Positions 48,182-57,556 of a stretch of 64,000 nt of DNA are shown here, piece after piece. A program made the translations under genes and the position numbers. The stretch is from RH-AL1 sp965249685 (lineage in GTDB: Bacteria > Pseudomonadota > Alphaproteobacteria > Rhizobiales > Beijerinckiaceae), in NCBI GenBank assembly GCA_965249685.1, contig CBDFMN010000003.1, positions 1,240,001-1,304,000 on the forward strand. The letters run 5' to 3'. How positions within the stretch are numbered: the stretch's first letter is position 1; each line of letters begins with the position of its first letter. A model generated the notes under the pieces. It was not told the origin of the DNA. It saw only the letters and a list, made by a program, of their open reading frames with translations, and searched no databases.

Positions 48182-48970
48182 ATGTTCGACTGGCATCAGA
48201 TCAACTGGCTCTATTCTCTCTCGGGCTTTTTCGTCGGCGTGCTCGTCGGCCTGACGGGGGTTGGCGGCGGCTCCCTCATGACGCCCCTTCTCGTGCTGCT
48301 GTTCGGCATTGCGCCGGCAACCGCCGTCGGGACGGATTTGCTCTACGCCGCCGTCACCAAGAGCGGCGGCGTGGTCGTTCACGGCCTCCATAGAACAATC
48401 GATTGGAAGATCGTGCGCCGCCTGGCGACCGGCAGCGTGCCGGCGACGGCGCTCACCATCCTCGTCTTGGGCCGGATCGGCGCCGACACGCACGCCAAGC
48501 ACAGCCTCATCACCACGACGCTCGGGCTGGCGTTGATCCTCACCTCTATCGCGTTGATCTTCCGCAAGCGTCTCCTCGTCGTCCTGGCGCCCGTCGTCGA
48601 CAACCTGAGTGACCATCAGCGCCTCTGGCTGACGGTGACGCTCGGCGCCTTCCTCGGCGTCTTCGTCTCCATCTCGTCGGTCGGTGCCGGCGCGATCGGC
48701 GTCACCGCGCTGCTCCTGCTCTATCCGACCCTGCCGACGATACGGATCGTCGGTGCGGATATCGCCCATGCCGTGCCGCTGACGCTGATCGCCGGCATGG
48801 GGCATTGGTACCTCGGTTCGGTTGATTGGAGCATGCTGCTGTCGCTGGTGATCGGCTCCTTGCCCGGCATCGTCCTCGCCAGCCACGTCGCGAGCCGCGT
48901 GCCGGAGCGTGTCTTGCGGCCGCTGCTGGCGGCGACGCTTGCCATCGTCGGTCTCCGCCTGGCGATCTAG
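48182..48970 (+). CDS. TauE/SafE family permease
   Basis: The 262-residue membrane protein has about eight hydrophobic segments and the family motif GLTGVGGGSLMTPLLVL near the N-terminus, repeated in weaker form as SISSVGAGAIGVTALLLL in the second half. TauE/SafE proteins export or import sulfite, sulfonates or related anions; the substrate here is unknown. The start ATG is at 48182. A small membrane protein gene begins at the next base after the stop. Confidence 0.9.
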   Translation: MFDWHQINWLYSLSGFFVGVLVGLTGVGGGSLMTPLLVLLFGIAPATAVGTDLLYAAVTKSGGVVVHGLHRTIDWKIVRRLATGSVPATALTILVLGRIGADTHAKHSLITTTLGLALILTSIALIFRKRLLVVLAPVVDNLSDHQRLWLTVTLGAFLGVFVSISSVGAGAIGVTALLLLYPTLPTIRIVGADIAHAVPLTLIAGMGHWYLGSVDWSMLLSLVIGSLPGIVLASHVASRVPERVLRPLLAATLAIVGLRLAI

Positions 48971-49543
48971 GTGGCGCCGAGGCTTGGCGAGACGCGGCAG
49001 GCCAAGCCGCCGTCCGCCTTCGCGGCCGGGATCGCCACGTTGAACGAAGTGCCGATCGTCGTCGTGGGGTCGCGCACCCGGGCGGCCCTGCTGTTTGCCG
49101 CCTGCGCCGCCTTCATCGCCCTGGGTCTCGTCGCGATCGCCAAAGGCGAGGACGACGTGCTCGCCGCCGCCGTGCCGACAGCGCTGATCTTCGGCCTCGG
49201 CATGGCGGTGGCCGCCGTGCAGATCGCGCGGCCGGCCGTCCTGACGATCACTGCCGACAGCGTCCACGTCCGCACGATCTTCCGAAGCTGGAGCCTCGCC
49301 TGGGACGAGGTCGGCGCGTTCTTCGTGCATCGGATGCGGGCGCCGGGACCGGGCACGGCGCGGGCGCTCGACGTCGCCGCGTTCGTCTGGCGCGACCCGC
49401 CCGCGGCGGGCTGGCGCCGGCTGTTCCGCCGGGCGGGGTGCGACGGCACGTTCGGAAGCGGCTGGCCGCTTTCGGCTCACGCCTTGGCCGACCTGCTCAA
49501 CGCGGCGCGGGAGCATGCGCTGCAGGGCGGAATCGGACGCTGA
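48971..49543 (+). CDS. Small two-helix membrane protein, possible PH-like domain
   Basis: The 190-residue product has two hydrophobic segments (LLFAACAAFIALGLVAIA and AVPTALIFGLGMAVAAVQIA). A C-terminal domain follows with LTITADSVHVRTIFRSWSLAW and DEVGAFFVHRM, which resembles bacterial PH-like domains. It begins with a GTG directly after the stop of the TauE/SafE gene, so the two are probably one transcript. Its function is unknown. Confidence 0.6.
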   Translation: MAPRLGETRQAKPPSAFAAGIATLNEVPIVVVGSRTRAALLFAACAAFIALGLVAIAKGEDDVLAAAVPTALIFGLGMAVAAVQIARPAVLTITADSVHVRTIFRSWSLAWDEVGAFFVHRMRAPGPGTARALDVAAFVWRDPPAAGWRRLFRRAGCDGTFGSGWPLSAHALADLLNAAREHALQGGIGR

Positions 49544-49551
49544 GCGCGCTC

Positions 49552-50010
49552 TCACCGCCGGGCCGCGAAGAAGCTCCGCAGCAACTGCCGCGCCTCGCTC
49601 TCGCGGATGCCGCCGTAGGTCTCGGGCGCATGGTGGCACGTCCGCTGCGCGAAGAAGCGCGGTCCGCTCTCCACCGCTCCGCCTTTGGGATCGTCGCAGC
49701 CCCAGTACAGCCGGCGGATGCGCGCGAAGGAGAGCACCGCCGCGCACATCGCGCAGGGCTCCAGCGTCACGTAGAGGTCGCAGCCGACGAGCCGCTCGGA
49801 GCCGACGAGGCGGCAGGCTGCACGCACCGCGAGGACCTCGGCATGCGCCGTCGGGTCCCGCTCGGCCAAGGTCCGGTTACCGGCCGCCGCCAGGATCGCG
49901 CCGTCCCGCGTCACGACGGCGCCGACCGGCACCTCGCCGCGCGCGCCAGCGGCCTTGGCCTCTCTCAAAGCCTGGCCCATCGGGTCGTCCGCCGTCGCAT
50001 TCTCGATCAT
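49552..50010 (-). CDS. tadA: tRNA-specific adenosine deaminase
   Basis: TadA converts A34 to inosine in tRNA(Arg). The 152-residue protein has the zinc motif HAEVLAVRAAC and LEPCAMCAAVL, with the catalytic Glu in HAE. The frame starts at an ATG at 50010 (MIENATADDPM). It lies between the PH-like gene (convergent) and the pseudouridine synthase gene (divergent), about 50 bp from the latter. Confidence 0.94.
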   Translation of the reverse strand: MIENATADDPMGQALREAKAAGARGEVPVGAVVTRDGAILAAAGNRTLAERDPTAHAEVLAVRAACRLVGSERLVGCDLYVTLEPCAMCAAVLSFARIRRLYWGCDDPKGGAVESGPRFFAQRTCHHAPETYGGIRESEARQLLRSFFAARR

Positions 50011-50058
50011 GGGATGGCGCCGCGCTGTCTTTTGCCGAGGTCTCTGTTATCAGGACGC

Positions 50059-51756
50059 ATGACCAGAGACGACACCCCTCGGCGCAGCGGCCGCAAGCCT
50101 GTGACTCCGCGACGCGCGCTCTCCGCGACTCCCGCGCCACGCGCGCTCGCCGAAGCGGCGCCTTCCGCCAAGGAGGATCGCGGACGGATCGCCAAGCTGA
50201 TGGCTCGCGTGGGGCTGTGCTCGCGGCGCGACGCCGAGAGCTGGATCCTCGACGGCCGCGTCAGCCTCAACGGCGCGGTCCTGACGAGCCCCGCCGTCGA
50301 TGTCGGATCGGACGATCGGATCCTGGTCGACGGCGCTCCCCTGCCGGCTTTCGAGAAGACGCGGCTCTTCCTGTTCCACAAGCCGGCCGGCCTCATCTCC
50401 AGCGACCGCGACCCCGAGGGACGTGAAACGGTGCACGACTACCTGCGCCAGCATTGGCCGGACGGGCCGCGCGTCGTCACGATCGGGCGGTTAGACTACA
50501 ACACCGAGGGACTGCTGCTGCTGACCAACGACGGCGGTCTGGCGCGCCTGCTGGAACTGCCGCGCACCGGCTGGGTGCGGCGCTACCGCGCCAGAGCCAA
50601 AGGCGAGACCAACCAGGCGGTGCTCGACACTTTGCGCGGCGGCGTGACGGTCGAGGGCATTGACTACGCCGGCATCGAGGCGACGCTCGACCGCATGCAA
50701 GGCGCAAATTGTTGGCTGACCATCGGGCTGCGCGAGGGCAAGAACCGCGAGGTGAAGCGCGTGCTCGAGCACCTCGGCCTCGAAGTCAACCGGCTCATCC
50801 GCTTGTCGTTCGGGCCGTTCCAACTCCTCGACCTGCCGGAAGGCGCCGTCGAGGAGGTCAAGACGCGCGTGCTGCGCGAGCAGCTTGGACCGGCGCTCAC
50901 CGAAGCGGCCGGCGCCGACTTCGGCGAACGGGAACCGATAGCGGCCATCGTGCCGCCGCCCGCGCGCGAGGTCAGGTCCGGTGGCAAACGCCAACGCGAG
51001 CCGCGCGAGGGCAAACCAGGGCGGGGCGAGCGGCCGGTGAGGGAGCCGAGCCGCCGCGACCGCGACGAGCCCCCCGCCCTGCAGGAGAAGCGCGAGCGGC
51101 CGACGTCCGGCCCGCGCCGGCATGTCTCGGCCCTGCGCGCAGACACCGGCCAGGGCGGCCCGCGCAAGCGGCTGGAACGCACCGACACGACGGACCGCAA
51201 GAACCGCAAGGTCACGGTCGAACGACTCGTGCAGCCCGCGCCGGCGCGGGCGGTCCGCGGCGGTGAGCGCCGTACGTGGCCGTCGGCGAACGATGCCGCG
51301 TCACCGCAGCGGGAGCGAGGCATCAGCCGGTCCGCGGAGGGAAAGCGGGAACGCGTCGCCCGCAGCGGCGGCGCGCGCGAGGACCGGCCGGCCAGCGAGC
51401 GGCCGCCGCGCTCCCCTAGCAACAAACGGCCCGAGGCGCAGGTCGAGCGCAAGCCACGCCGCCCCGAGGGTCAAGCGCGGCCCGATAGTCGCCGTGACAC
51501 CGCCGCCTCGCGAGGAGGGCCAAGCACCGGTGTCGCTCGAAGGTTCGAAGAGAAACTATCCTATAGAAAATCGGGAAGTGCCCCGGCCGCCCGTGGTTCG
51601 GGCAGCGAGCCGGCCCGGTCGCGCCCGCCGCGCGGACAGGGCGCGGGTGGAAAGGGCCGGCCGGAATCCGGCGCTTCCCACGACGGCGGCGCGCGCGCCA
51701 CGCCGCGCGGACGTCCCAGCGGCGGCCCGCGACCGCCGCGCGCGCCGCGCCGCTAG
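50059..51756 (+). CDS. RluB-type 23S rRNA pseudouridine synthase with long basic tail
   Basis: The enzyme modifies uridine in 23S rRNA. Residues about 50-110 form an S4 RNA-binding domain (RIAKLMARVGLCSRRDAE). The catalytic domain follows with the catalytic Asp motif GRLDYNTEGLLLLTNDG and LREGKNREVKRVLEHL. After residue 290 there are some 270 residues of Arg/Pro/Gly/Ser-rich, low-complexity tail (GRGERPVREPSRRDRDEP) to the stop, much longer than in E. coli RluB. Such tails occur in other alphaproteobacterial members. rsmD follows 3 bp later. Confidence 0.9.
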   Translation: MTRDDTPRRSGRKPVTPRRALSATPAPRALAEAAPSAKEDRGRIAKLMARVGLCSRRDAESWILDGRVSLNGAVLTSPAVDVGSDDRILVDGAPLPAFEKTRLFLFHKPAGLISSDRDPEGRETVHDYLRQHWPDGPRVVTIGRLDYNTEGLLLLTNDGGLARLLELPRTGWVRRYRARAKGETNQAVLDTLRGGVTVEGIDYAGIEATLDRMQGANCWLTIGLREGKNREVKRVLEHLGLEVNRLIRLSFGPFQLLDLPEGAVEEVKTRVLREQLGPALTEAAGADFGEREPIAAIVPPPAREVRSGGKRQREPREGKPGRGERPVREPSRRDRDEPPALQEKRERPTSGPRRHVSALRADTGQGGPRKRLERTDTTDRKNRKVTVERLVQPAPARAVRGGERRTWPSANDAASPQRERGISRSAEGKRERVARSGGAREDRPASERPPRSPSNKRPEAQVERKPRRPEGQARPDSRRDTAASRGGPSTGVARRFEEKLSYRKSGSAPAARGSGSEPARSRPPRGQGAGGKGRPESGASHDGGARATPRGRPSGGPRPPRAPRR

Positions 51757-51759
51757 GCG

Positions 51760-52314
51760 ATGCGGATCGTTGGGGGCCGGTTCGGCGGCAGGCCGTTGCG
51801 CGCACCGGCATCCACCACCATTCGGCCGACGTCCGACCGCTTGCGCGAATCCCTCTTCAACATTCTGCAGCACGGCTACGACGACCCGGCACCAAGCGCG
51901 CGCGTCATCGACGTTTTTGCCGGTACCGGCGCGCTCGCCCTAGAAGCCCTTTCGCGCGGCGCGGCCTTCGCGCTGATGGTGGACGTCGGCGCGGAAGCGC
52001 GCGCGCTTATCCGCGACAACGTCGAGAGCCTCGGCGTCGGCGGCACCACGCGGGTCTTCCGGCGCGATGCCCGCAAGCTGGGACCAGCGCCGGCCGGGCC
52101 GCCTTTTACCCTCGCCTTCCTCGACCCGCCCTACGGCCGAGGTCTGGGGGAGAGCGCGCTCAACGCCCTGCGCGACGGGGCCTGGCTCAAGCCGGGCTCG
52201 CTCGCGATCCTGGAGGAGGCGTCCGGGGCCGTGCCGGAGGCACCCTCTGGCTTCCAGGTGCTGGAGCGGCGCGACTTCGGCGACAGCTCTCTCGTCTTCC
52301 TACGAACCATATAA
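51760..52314 (+). CDS. rsmD: 16S rRNA m2G966 methyltransferase RsmD
   Basis: RsmD methylates G966 in 16S rRNA in assembled 30S subunits. The 184 residues begin MRIVGGRFGGRPL, with SAM-binding VIDVFAGTGALALEALSRGA and the catalytic FLDPPYGRGLGE. The ATG lies 3 bp after the pseudouridine synthase stop, so the two rRNA-modifying enzymes form an operon. A hairpin follows the stop. Confidence 0.95.
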   Translation: MRIVGGRFGGRPLRAPASTTIRPTSDRLRESLFNILQHGYDDPAPSARVIDVFAGTGALALEALSRGAAFALMVDVGAEARALIRDNVESLGVGGTTRVFRRDARKLGPAPAGPPFTLAFLDPPYGRGLGESALNALRDGAWLKPGSLAILEEASGAVPEAPSGFQVLERRDFGDSSLVFLRTI

Positions 52315-52317
52315 AAA

Positions 52318-52341
52318 GGCCCGACTCAGGAGAGCCGGGCC
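52318..52341 (-). terminator. Intrinsic terminator between rsmD and the fasciclin gene
   Basis: The plus strand reads ggcccgactc-agga-gagccgggcc, a stem of about 9 pairs with one bulge. On the minus strand it is followed by tttttat, the layout of an intrinsic terminator for the fasciclin gene. It may also slow transcription from rsmD. Confidence 0.8.
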
Positions 52342-52365
52342 GTGCATTCGACGATGGCGTCTGAT

Positions 52366-52917
52366 TTAGGGAAGCATGACGGTGTTGATCACGTGGATCA
52401 CGCCGTTCGACTGCATTACGTTGGGGATCGTCACAGTCGCGACATCGCCCTTCGAGTCGATAACGTCGATGTTCTTGCCCTTCTTTTCGACGGTGAGCGG
52501 CTCGCCCTGAACCGTCGTCAGCGTGGCCTTGCCGCCGCCGTCCTTGATCATCTTCAGGAGGTCCTTGGCCGTCAACGTGCCGGAAACGACGTGATAGGTG
52601 AGCACGGCCTTGAGCTGCGGCAGCGCCTCCGGCTTCAGAAGGCCTTCGACCGTGCCGGGCGGAAGCTTCTTGAAAGCGGCGTTGGTCGGCGCAAAAACGG
52701 TGAAGGGACCGGGACCCGAGAGGGTCTCGACGAGGCCCGCAGCCTTCACGGCGGCCACGAGCGTCGTGTGGTCCTTAGAATTGACCGCGTTCTCGACGAT
52801 GTTCTTGCTCTCGAGCATCGGCGCGCCGCCGACCTTGGGGTTCGCGAGCGCGGCGGTCGCGGCGCCAGCAAGGGCGAACAAAGCGACGCCGGTCACGGCC
52901 ATCTGATTGAATTTCAT
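52366..52917 (-). CDS. Fasciclin (FAS1) domain exported protein
   Basis: The 183-residue protein has a signal peptide (KFNQMAVTGVALFALAGAATA) and one FAS1 domain: TLVAAVKAAGLVETLSGPGP, FTVFAPTNAAFKKL, LTYHVVSGTL and the C-terminal SNGVIHVINTVMLP. FAS1 domains mediate adhesion. Single-domain secreted forms are common in soil and plant-associated alphaproteobacteria. The ATG is at 52917 with a purine-rich site (ggagtaagg) 4-12 bases upstream. Confidence 0.92.
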   Translation of the reverse strand: MKFNQMAVTGVALFALAGAATAALANPKVGGAPMLESKNIVENAVNSKDHTTLVAAVKAAGLVETLSGPGPFTVFAPTNAAFKKLPPGTVEGLLKPEALPQLKAVLTYHVVSGTLTAKDLLKMIKDGGGKATLTTVQGEPLTVEKKGKNIDVIDSKGDVATVTIPNVMQSNGVIHVINTVMLP

Positions 52918-53041
52918 AACCTTACTCCGGTGAAAGCGGGTGCAATCCCCTCTCCACCCAAGGATACGCGGCGCTGGAACGAAAGGTTTCAAAACGATGA
53001 TCGGTTCTGTACGTTTCGTGCAGTGGCCTAGCTGACGGTCT

Positions 53042-54319
53042 TTACGGCGAGGGGCGGTGAAGAGGCGAGGCCGGGACGCGGGCGCCGATATCGCGGCGGA
53101 AGCGGGCGTCGCTCCATCGGATCGCAGGGAGAGCGGCATAGGCCCGGTGTCGCGCCTCTTCGATCGTGGCGCCGAGCGCCGTCACGTTGAGCACGCGCCC
53201 GCCGTCGGCTACGAGGGCGCCCCCGACACGCTTGGTACCCGCATGGGTCAACGTCGCGCCCGGCATCTCCGCTAGTGCGATGACGCCACCACGACGCGGC
53301 GCGGCGGGATAACCCTCGGCCGCAAGGACCACCGTCAGCGCCACCTCATCCGAAAGACGCGGGCGCGCTTCGCCCATTTGGCCAATGGCACAGGCGAGCA
53401 GCAAGGCGAGAAAGTCGTCCTGCAGCCGCGGCAGCATGGCTTGGGTTTCGGGATCACCAAACCGCACGTTGAACTCGATGAGCTTGGGGCCGTCGCGCCC
53501 GATCATCAGGCCGACGAACAGCACGCCCTTGAACGGCGTCCCGGCGTCGGCCATGCCGTCGAGCGCCGGCTGGACGATCTCGCGCATCACGCGCTCCTCG
53601 CAGGCCGGGTCGAGAATGGGTGCCGGCGAATAGGCGCCCATCCCGCCGGTGTTGGGGCCGGTGTCGCCGTCCCCGAGCCGTTTATGATCCTGCGCCGAGG
53701 CAAAGGCCAACGCGCGGCGCCCGTGGCAGAGCGCGAAGAAGGAGGCCTCCTCGCCCTCGAGAACGGCCTCGATGACCACGCTCGCGCCCGCGGCGCCGAA
53801 AGCCCCTCCGACGATAAGGTCGATCGCCGCTTCAGCCGCCGCGAGATCGGCCGCGACCACGACCCCTTTGCCGGAAGCCAACCCGTCCGCCTTGACGACG
53901 ATCGGCGCGCCCTGCTCGCGAACGTACGTCTTCGCCGCCGCCGCTTCGGTGAAGACGGCAGAGGCGGCGGTGGGAATGCCCATCCTCGCGCAGAGTGCCT
54001 TGGTGAACGCCTTGGACCCCTCGAGCGCCGCGGCGGCCTTCGAGGGGCCGAACGCCCTGATGCCTTCGGCTTCCAACGCGTCGACCAGGCCGTCGACAAG
54101 CGGCGCCTCCGGCCCCACCACCACGAGGTCGATAGCCTGCGCGCGGCACGCGGCGATCACGGCCGCATGGTCCTGCGGATCGAGCGCGAGGAGCACCGCC
54201 ACCTCGGCAATCCCCGGGTTGCCGGGCGCGGCGTAGAGGATCCCCAGAAGCGGACTCCTGACAAGCGCCAACGCCATGGCATGTTCGCGCCCGCCGGAGC
54301 CGAGGAGAAGTACGTTCAC
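53042..54319 (-). CDS. purD: Phosphoribosylamine-glycine ligase
   Basis: PurD joins glycine to phosphoribosylamine, the second step of purine synthesis. The 425 residues start at a GTG at 54319 (MNVLLLGSGGREHAMA). The ATP-grasp fold is marked by VVKADGLASGKGVVVA, TGPNTGGMGAYSP and FNVRFGDPETQAM. The downstream region to the fasciclin gene is 124 bp and has no feature that I could place. Confidence 0.97.
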   Translation of the reverse strand: MNVLLLGSGGREHAMALALVRSPLLGILYAAPGNPGIAEVAVLLALDPQDHAAVIAACRAQAIDLVVVGPEAPLVDGLVDALEAEGIRAFGPSKAAAALEGSKAFTKALCARMGIPTAASAVFTEAAAAKTYVREQGAPIVVKADGLASGKGVVVAADLAAAEAAIDLIVGGAFGAAGASVVIEAVLEGEEASFFALCHGRRALAFASAQDHKRLGDGDTGPNTGGMGAYSPAPILDPACEERVMREIVQPALDGMADAGTPFKGVLFVGLMIGRDGPKLIEFNVRFGDPETQAMLPRLQDDFLALLLACAIGQMGEARPRLSDEVALTVVLAAEGYPAAPRRGGVIALAEMPGATLTHAGTKRVGGALVADGGRVLNVTALGATIEEARHRAYAALPAIRWSDARFRRDIGARVPASPLHRPSP

Positions 54320-54364
54320 GCTGATTCCCGGGACCGATGAGCTTTGGCGCAGGCTATAGCCGAG

Positions 54365-56158
54365 CTAGCGGCGACCAAACAGCCTTTCGATGTCGGCGAG
54401 CTTGAGTTCGACGTAGGTCGGGCGGCCGTGGTTGCACTGGCCGGACCCCGGTGTGCGCTCCATCTCGCGCAGCAGCGCGTTCATCTCCTCACCGGTGAGG
54501 CGCCGGCCGGCGCGCACCGAGTGGTGACAGGCGAGCGTCGCCAGCACGTGGTCGAGACGGCGCTCCAACCCGGCCGCGTCCGCCTCGTCGTCCTGCAGGC
54601 CGGCGGCAAGGTCGCGCAGCAGCGCGCTCGCGTCCGGGACGCCGAGGCTGGCCGGCGTCTCGCGCAGGAGGACCGCTCCGGGGCCGAACGGTTCGAGCAC
54701 GAGACCGAGGCTGGCCAGCAGTGCCGCCGCGTCGCTCAGGCGCTCGACGGCCCGTGCGTCCATCTCGACCACGGTGGGAATGAGCAGCACCTGCCGCTCG
54801 ATGCCGGCCCTCGCGCGGGCCGCCTTCATTCGCTCATAGACGAGGCGTTCGTGCGCGGCGTGCTGATCGACGATGACCATCCCGTCTCGGGTCTGCGCGA
54901 GGATGTAGGTGTCGTGCACCTGCGCCCGGGCCGCCCCGAGCGGGCTTGAGACGGCCTCCGCAGCCATCGGCTCGCGATTCGCGCGCGCGTCGGCGCTGGG
55001 CTCGACGGCGAAGGCCGCCTGCTCCGCCTCACCGAAACCATCCGGACGCGCCGGCGAGTGCCGCGCGTCCCAACTCTGGAGCGGTGCCGCGCGATAAGGT
55101 GTCCAATGCGGCCGCTGCGCGAAGGCGGCGACGGCAGCGCCCGCCGTCGGCGAAGCGCGGTGCATGGCGCCGTTCAAGGTCTGCTTCAGCGCGCCGACGA
55201 TCAGGCCGCGGACGAAGCCGGGGTCGCGGAAACGCACCTCGGCCTTGGCGGGATGAACGTTGACGTCGACCTCGGCGGGATCGCAGGTGACGTAGAGCGC
55301 GAGGGTCGGGTGGCGGCCAACCGGCAGGACGTCCATGTAGGCCGCACGCACCGCACCGAGCAGCAGCTTATCGCGCACCGCTCGACCGTTGACGAAAAGC
55401 GCGATCGCGGTGGCGTCGCCCCGGTGCCACGTCGGCAGGCTGGCAAACCCGTGCAGAGTGGCACTCTCGCGCGCCGCCTCGATGGGAAGCGCGTTCGGCT
55501 TGAAGTCGCGCCCCAGCACTTGCGTGAGGCGTTCCAGCAGGCCCTCGTCGCCCGGGGCGCAGGCGGGATAGTCGAAGCCGGCCGTGTCGCTGCCCGCCAG
55601 CGTGAACCGGACCCAGGGATGGGCCATGGCGAGGCGTTGCAGGATGTCGCCGACGGCGCGCGCCTCGGCGCGATCGCTCTTCAGGAACTTGAGGCGCGCC
55701 GGCGTCGCCCCGAAGAGGTCACGCACCTCGACCCGCGTGCCGAGCGGCTGCGCGTCCGGCCGCACCGGGTTGCGCCGGCCGCCGTCGACCGTGATCGCAT
55801 GGCCCTGCCCCGCCGCGGCGCAGCGGCTGGCGACGCTGAGCAGCGCGACGGAGGCGATGGACGGCAGCGCCTCGCCGCGAAAGCCGAGCGTGTGAATCGC
55901 GGCGAGATCGCCCTCCGGCAGCTTGGAGGTGGCGTGACGCTCGACCGACAGCGCGAGGTCGGCGGCATCCATGCCGTGGCCATCGTCGACGACCCGGATG
56001 AGACGGCGGCCGCCCGCCTCGATCGCCACGTCGATCCGCGTCGCGCCGGCATCGAGCGCGTTCTCGACCAGTTCCTTGACGGCGGATGCCGGTCGCTCGA
56101 CCACCTCGCCGGCCGCGATGCGGTCGATGAGGATGGGGTCGAGGCGCTGTATGGACAT
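54365..56158 (-). CDS. mutL: DNA mismatch repair protein MutL
   Basis: MutL links mismatch recognition to strand removal. The GHKL ATPase part starts MSIQRLDPILIDRIAAGEVV and has ENALDAGATRID, DDGHGMDAADL and FRGEALPSIASV. The C-terminal domain contains DQHAAHERLVYE, which matches the endonuclease motif DQHA(x2)E(x4)E of MutL proteins from bacteria without MutH. This form is expected in alphaproteobacteria. The product has 597 residues from the ATG at 56158; an earlier ATG at 56182 is out of the conserved start. Confidence 0.96.
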   Translation of the reverse strand: MSIQRLDPILIDRIAAGEVVERPASAVKELVENALDAGATRIDVAIEAGGRRLIRVVDDGHGMDAADLALSVERHATSKLPEGDLAAIHTLGFRGEALPSIASVALLSVASRCAAAGQGHAITVDGGRRNPVRPDAQPLGTRVEVRDLFGATPARLKFLKSDRAEARAVGDILQRLAMAHPWVRFTLAGSDTAGFDYPACAPGDEGLLERLTQVLGRDFKPNALPIEAARESATLHGFASLPTWHRGDATAIALFVNGRAVRDKLLLGAVRAAYMDVLPVGRHPTLALYVTCDPAEVDVNVHPAKAEVRFRDPGFVRGLIVGALKQTLNGAMHRASPTAGAAVAAFAQRPHWTPYRAAPLQSWDARHSPARPDGFGEAEQAAFAVEPSADARANREPMAAEAVSSPLGAARAQVHDTYILAQTRDGMVIVDQHAAHERLVYERMKAARARAGIERQVLLIPTVVEMDARAVERLSDAAALLASLGLVLEPFGPGAVLLRETPASLGVPDASALLRDLAAGLQDDEADAAGLERRLDHVLATLACHHSVRAGRRLTGEEMNALLREMERTPGSGQCNHGRPTYVELKLADIERLFGRR

Positions 56159-56227
56159 GGCGGGGCGTCCCTTGTCGGCCACCGCGATGCGGCGAAGCCG
56201 TCTCCCGCAGGCGGGAAGAAGATCGGC

Positions 56228-57556
56228 CTACAACCCCACAGGCTTGCCGGCCACCGTCACCAGCAGGCTGCCGTCGCCGAGCAGCCGCTTGGCGGCGCGA
56301 CTGGCGTCGGCCATGGTGACGGCGGCGATCAGCGCGTTGCGCTCGTCGAGGCGGGTGACGTCATAGCCGTCGAGTTGGAGGCTGACGAGCTGCCCGGCGA
56401 TCTTGCGGGAGGTGTCGAAACGCAGCGCGTAGGAGCCGATGAGGTATTTGCGGGCCTTGTCCAGCTCCTCCTCGGTGATCCCTCCCTCCGCCATCTGGCG
56501 GATTTCGTCCTGGATGACGCCAATCGATTCGACGGCGCGCTCGTTCTTGGTCGAGGTGCTGCCGACGAGCATGGCCGCATGGTCCATCTCGCTGTTCTGC
56601 GAGTAGACGGAGTAGGCGAGCCCGCGCTTCTCGCGGACCTCCTTGTAGAGCCGCGCGGTGAAACCACCCGCGCCGAGGACATGGTTGACCACGGTGGCGG
56701 CGACATAATCGGGATCGTCGCGGGCGATGCCCTGGCGGCCGAAGCGAATGGTGGATTGCGGCACATCGATCGGCGTGACGTGGCGGGACCCAGTGCCGCT
56801 GAACAGCACGGTGGGGACCGGTACAAGGTCCGCGCGCGCCGGCAGGCGGCCGAACACCCGGTCCAACTCCTGGCCGAGCGCCGCCGCGTCGATGGCACCG
56901 ACCACCGCGACCTTCAGGACGTCGCGGGCGAACAGCCGCCCGTGCATGGTCACGAGATCGTCGCGCGTGATCGTTCCGACCGTCTCGAGGTCCCCGCGCA
57001 CCGGGAGGCCATAGGGATGGTTGGGATACGACAGGGCCCGGAACGAGCGCGCCGCGGCATGGTCGGGATCGTTCATCTCGCGCTTGAGCGAGGCGACCAC
57101 CTGGCTCTTGACCCGCGCCAGCGATTCGTCGTCGAGGCGTGGCTCCCCGACCGCCATGGCCAACAGCTCGAAAGCGCGGCCGCTATGGCGCGACAGCGTC
57201 TTCATGCGCCCTTGGATCGCGTCGCGGTCCGCGGAAAAGGAGACGTCGATGGCGCTATCGTCGAGCGCCTGATGGAAGGCGGCCGCGTCATAGGGGCCGG
57301 CGCCCTCGTCGAGCAGGCCGGCGAGCAGGGTGGCGACACCGGGCTTGCCGATCGGGTCCTGCGCCGCCCCACCTTTGAAAGCGAAGCTCACCGCCAGCAG
57401 CGGGATGGCGTAGTCCTCGACCAGCCATGCCTCGACGCCACCCGGCGAGCGGACCTTCTGCACCCGCGAGGCACGCGTTTCCGGCGAGCCGAGACGTGGG
57501 TCGAGGAGGGTTTCGGCGACCGCGACGGCGGTCGGCAGACCTGTGAACGGCGGCAT
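56228..57556 (-). CDS. M16 peptidase-family protein, inactive-type subunit
   Basis: The 442-residue product has the M16 fold. In place of the zinc motif HxxEH the corresponding region reads KPGVATLLAGLLDEG, so it lacks the catalytic residues. The second-half motif EVREKRGLAYSVYS carries the Arg/Tyr pair used in substrate binding. Such proteins form a heterodimer with an active M16 partner, here the upstream gene, which it overlaps by ATGA at 57554-57558. Confidence 0.9.
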   Translation of the reverse strand: MPPFTGLPTAVAVAETLLDPRLGSPETRASRVQKVRSPGGVEAWLVEDYAIPLLAVSFAFKGGAAQDPIGKPGVATLLAGLLDEGAGPYDAAAFHQALDDSAIDVSFSADRDAIQGRMKTLSRHSGRAFELLAMAVGEPRLDDESLARVKSQVVASLKREMNDPDHAAARSFRALSYPNHPYGLPVRGDLETVGTITRDDLVTMHGRLFARDVLKVAVVGAIDAAALGQELDRVFGRLPARADLVPVPTVLFSGTGSRHVTPIDVPQSTIRFGRQGIARDDPDYVAATVVNHVLGAGGFTARLYKEVREKRGLAYSVYSQNSEMDHAAMLVGSTSTKNERAVESIGVIQDEIRQMAEGGITEEELDKARKYLIGSYALRFDTSRKIAGQLVSLQLDGYDVTRLDERNALIAAVTMADASRAAKRLLGDGSLLVTVAGKPVGL

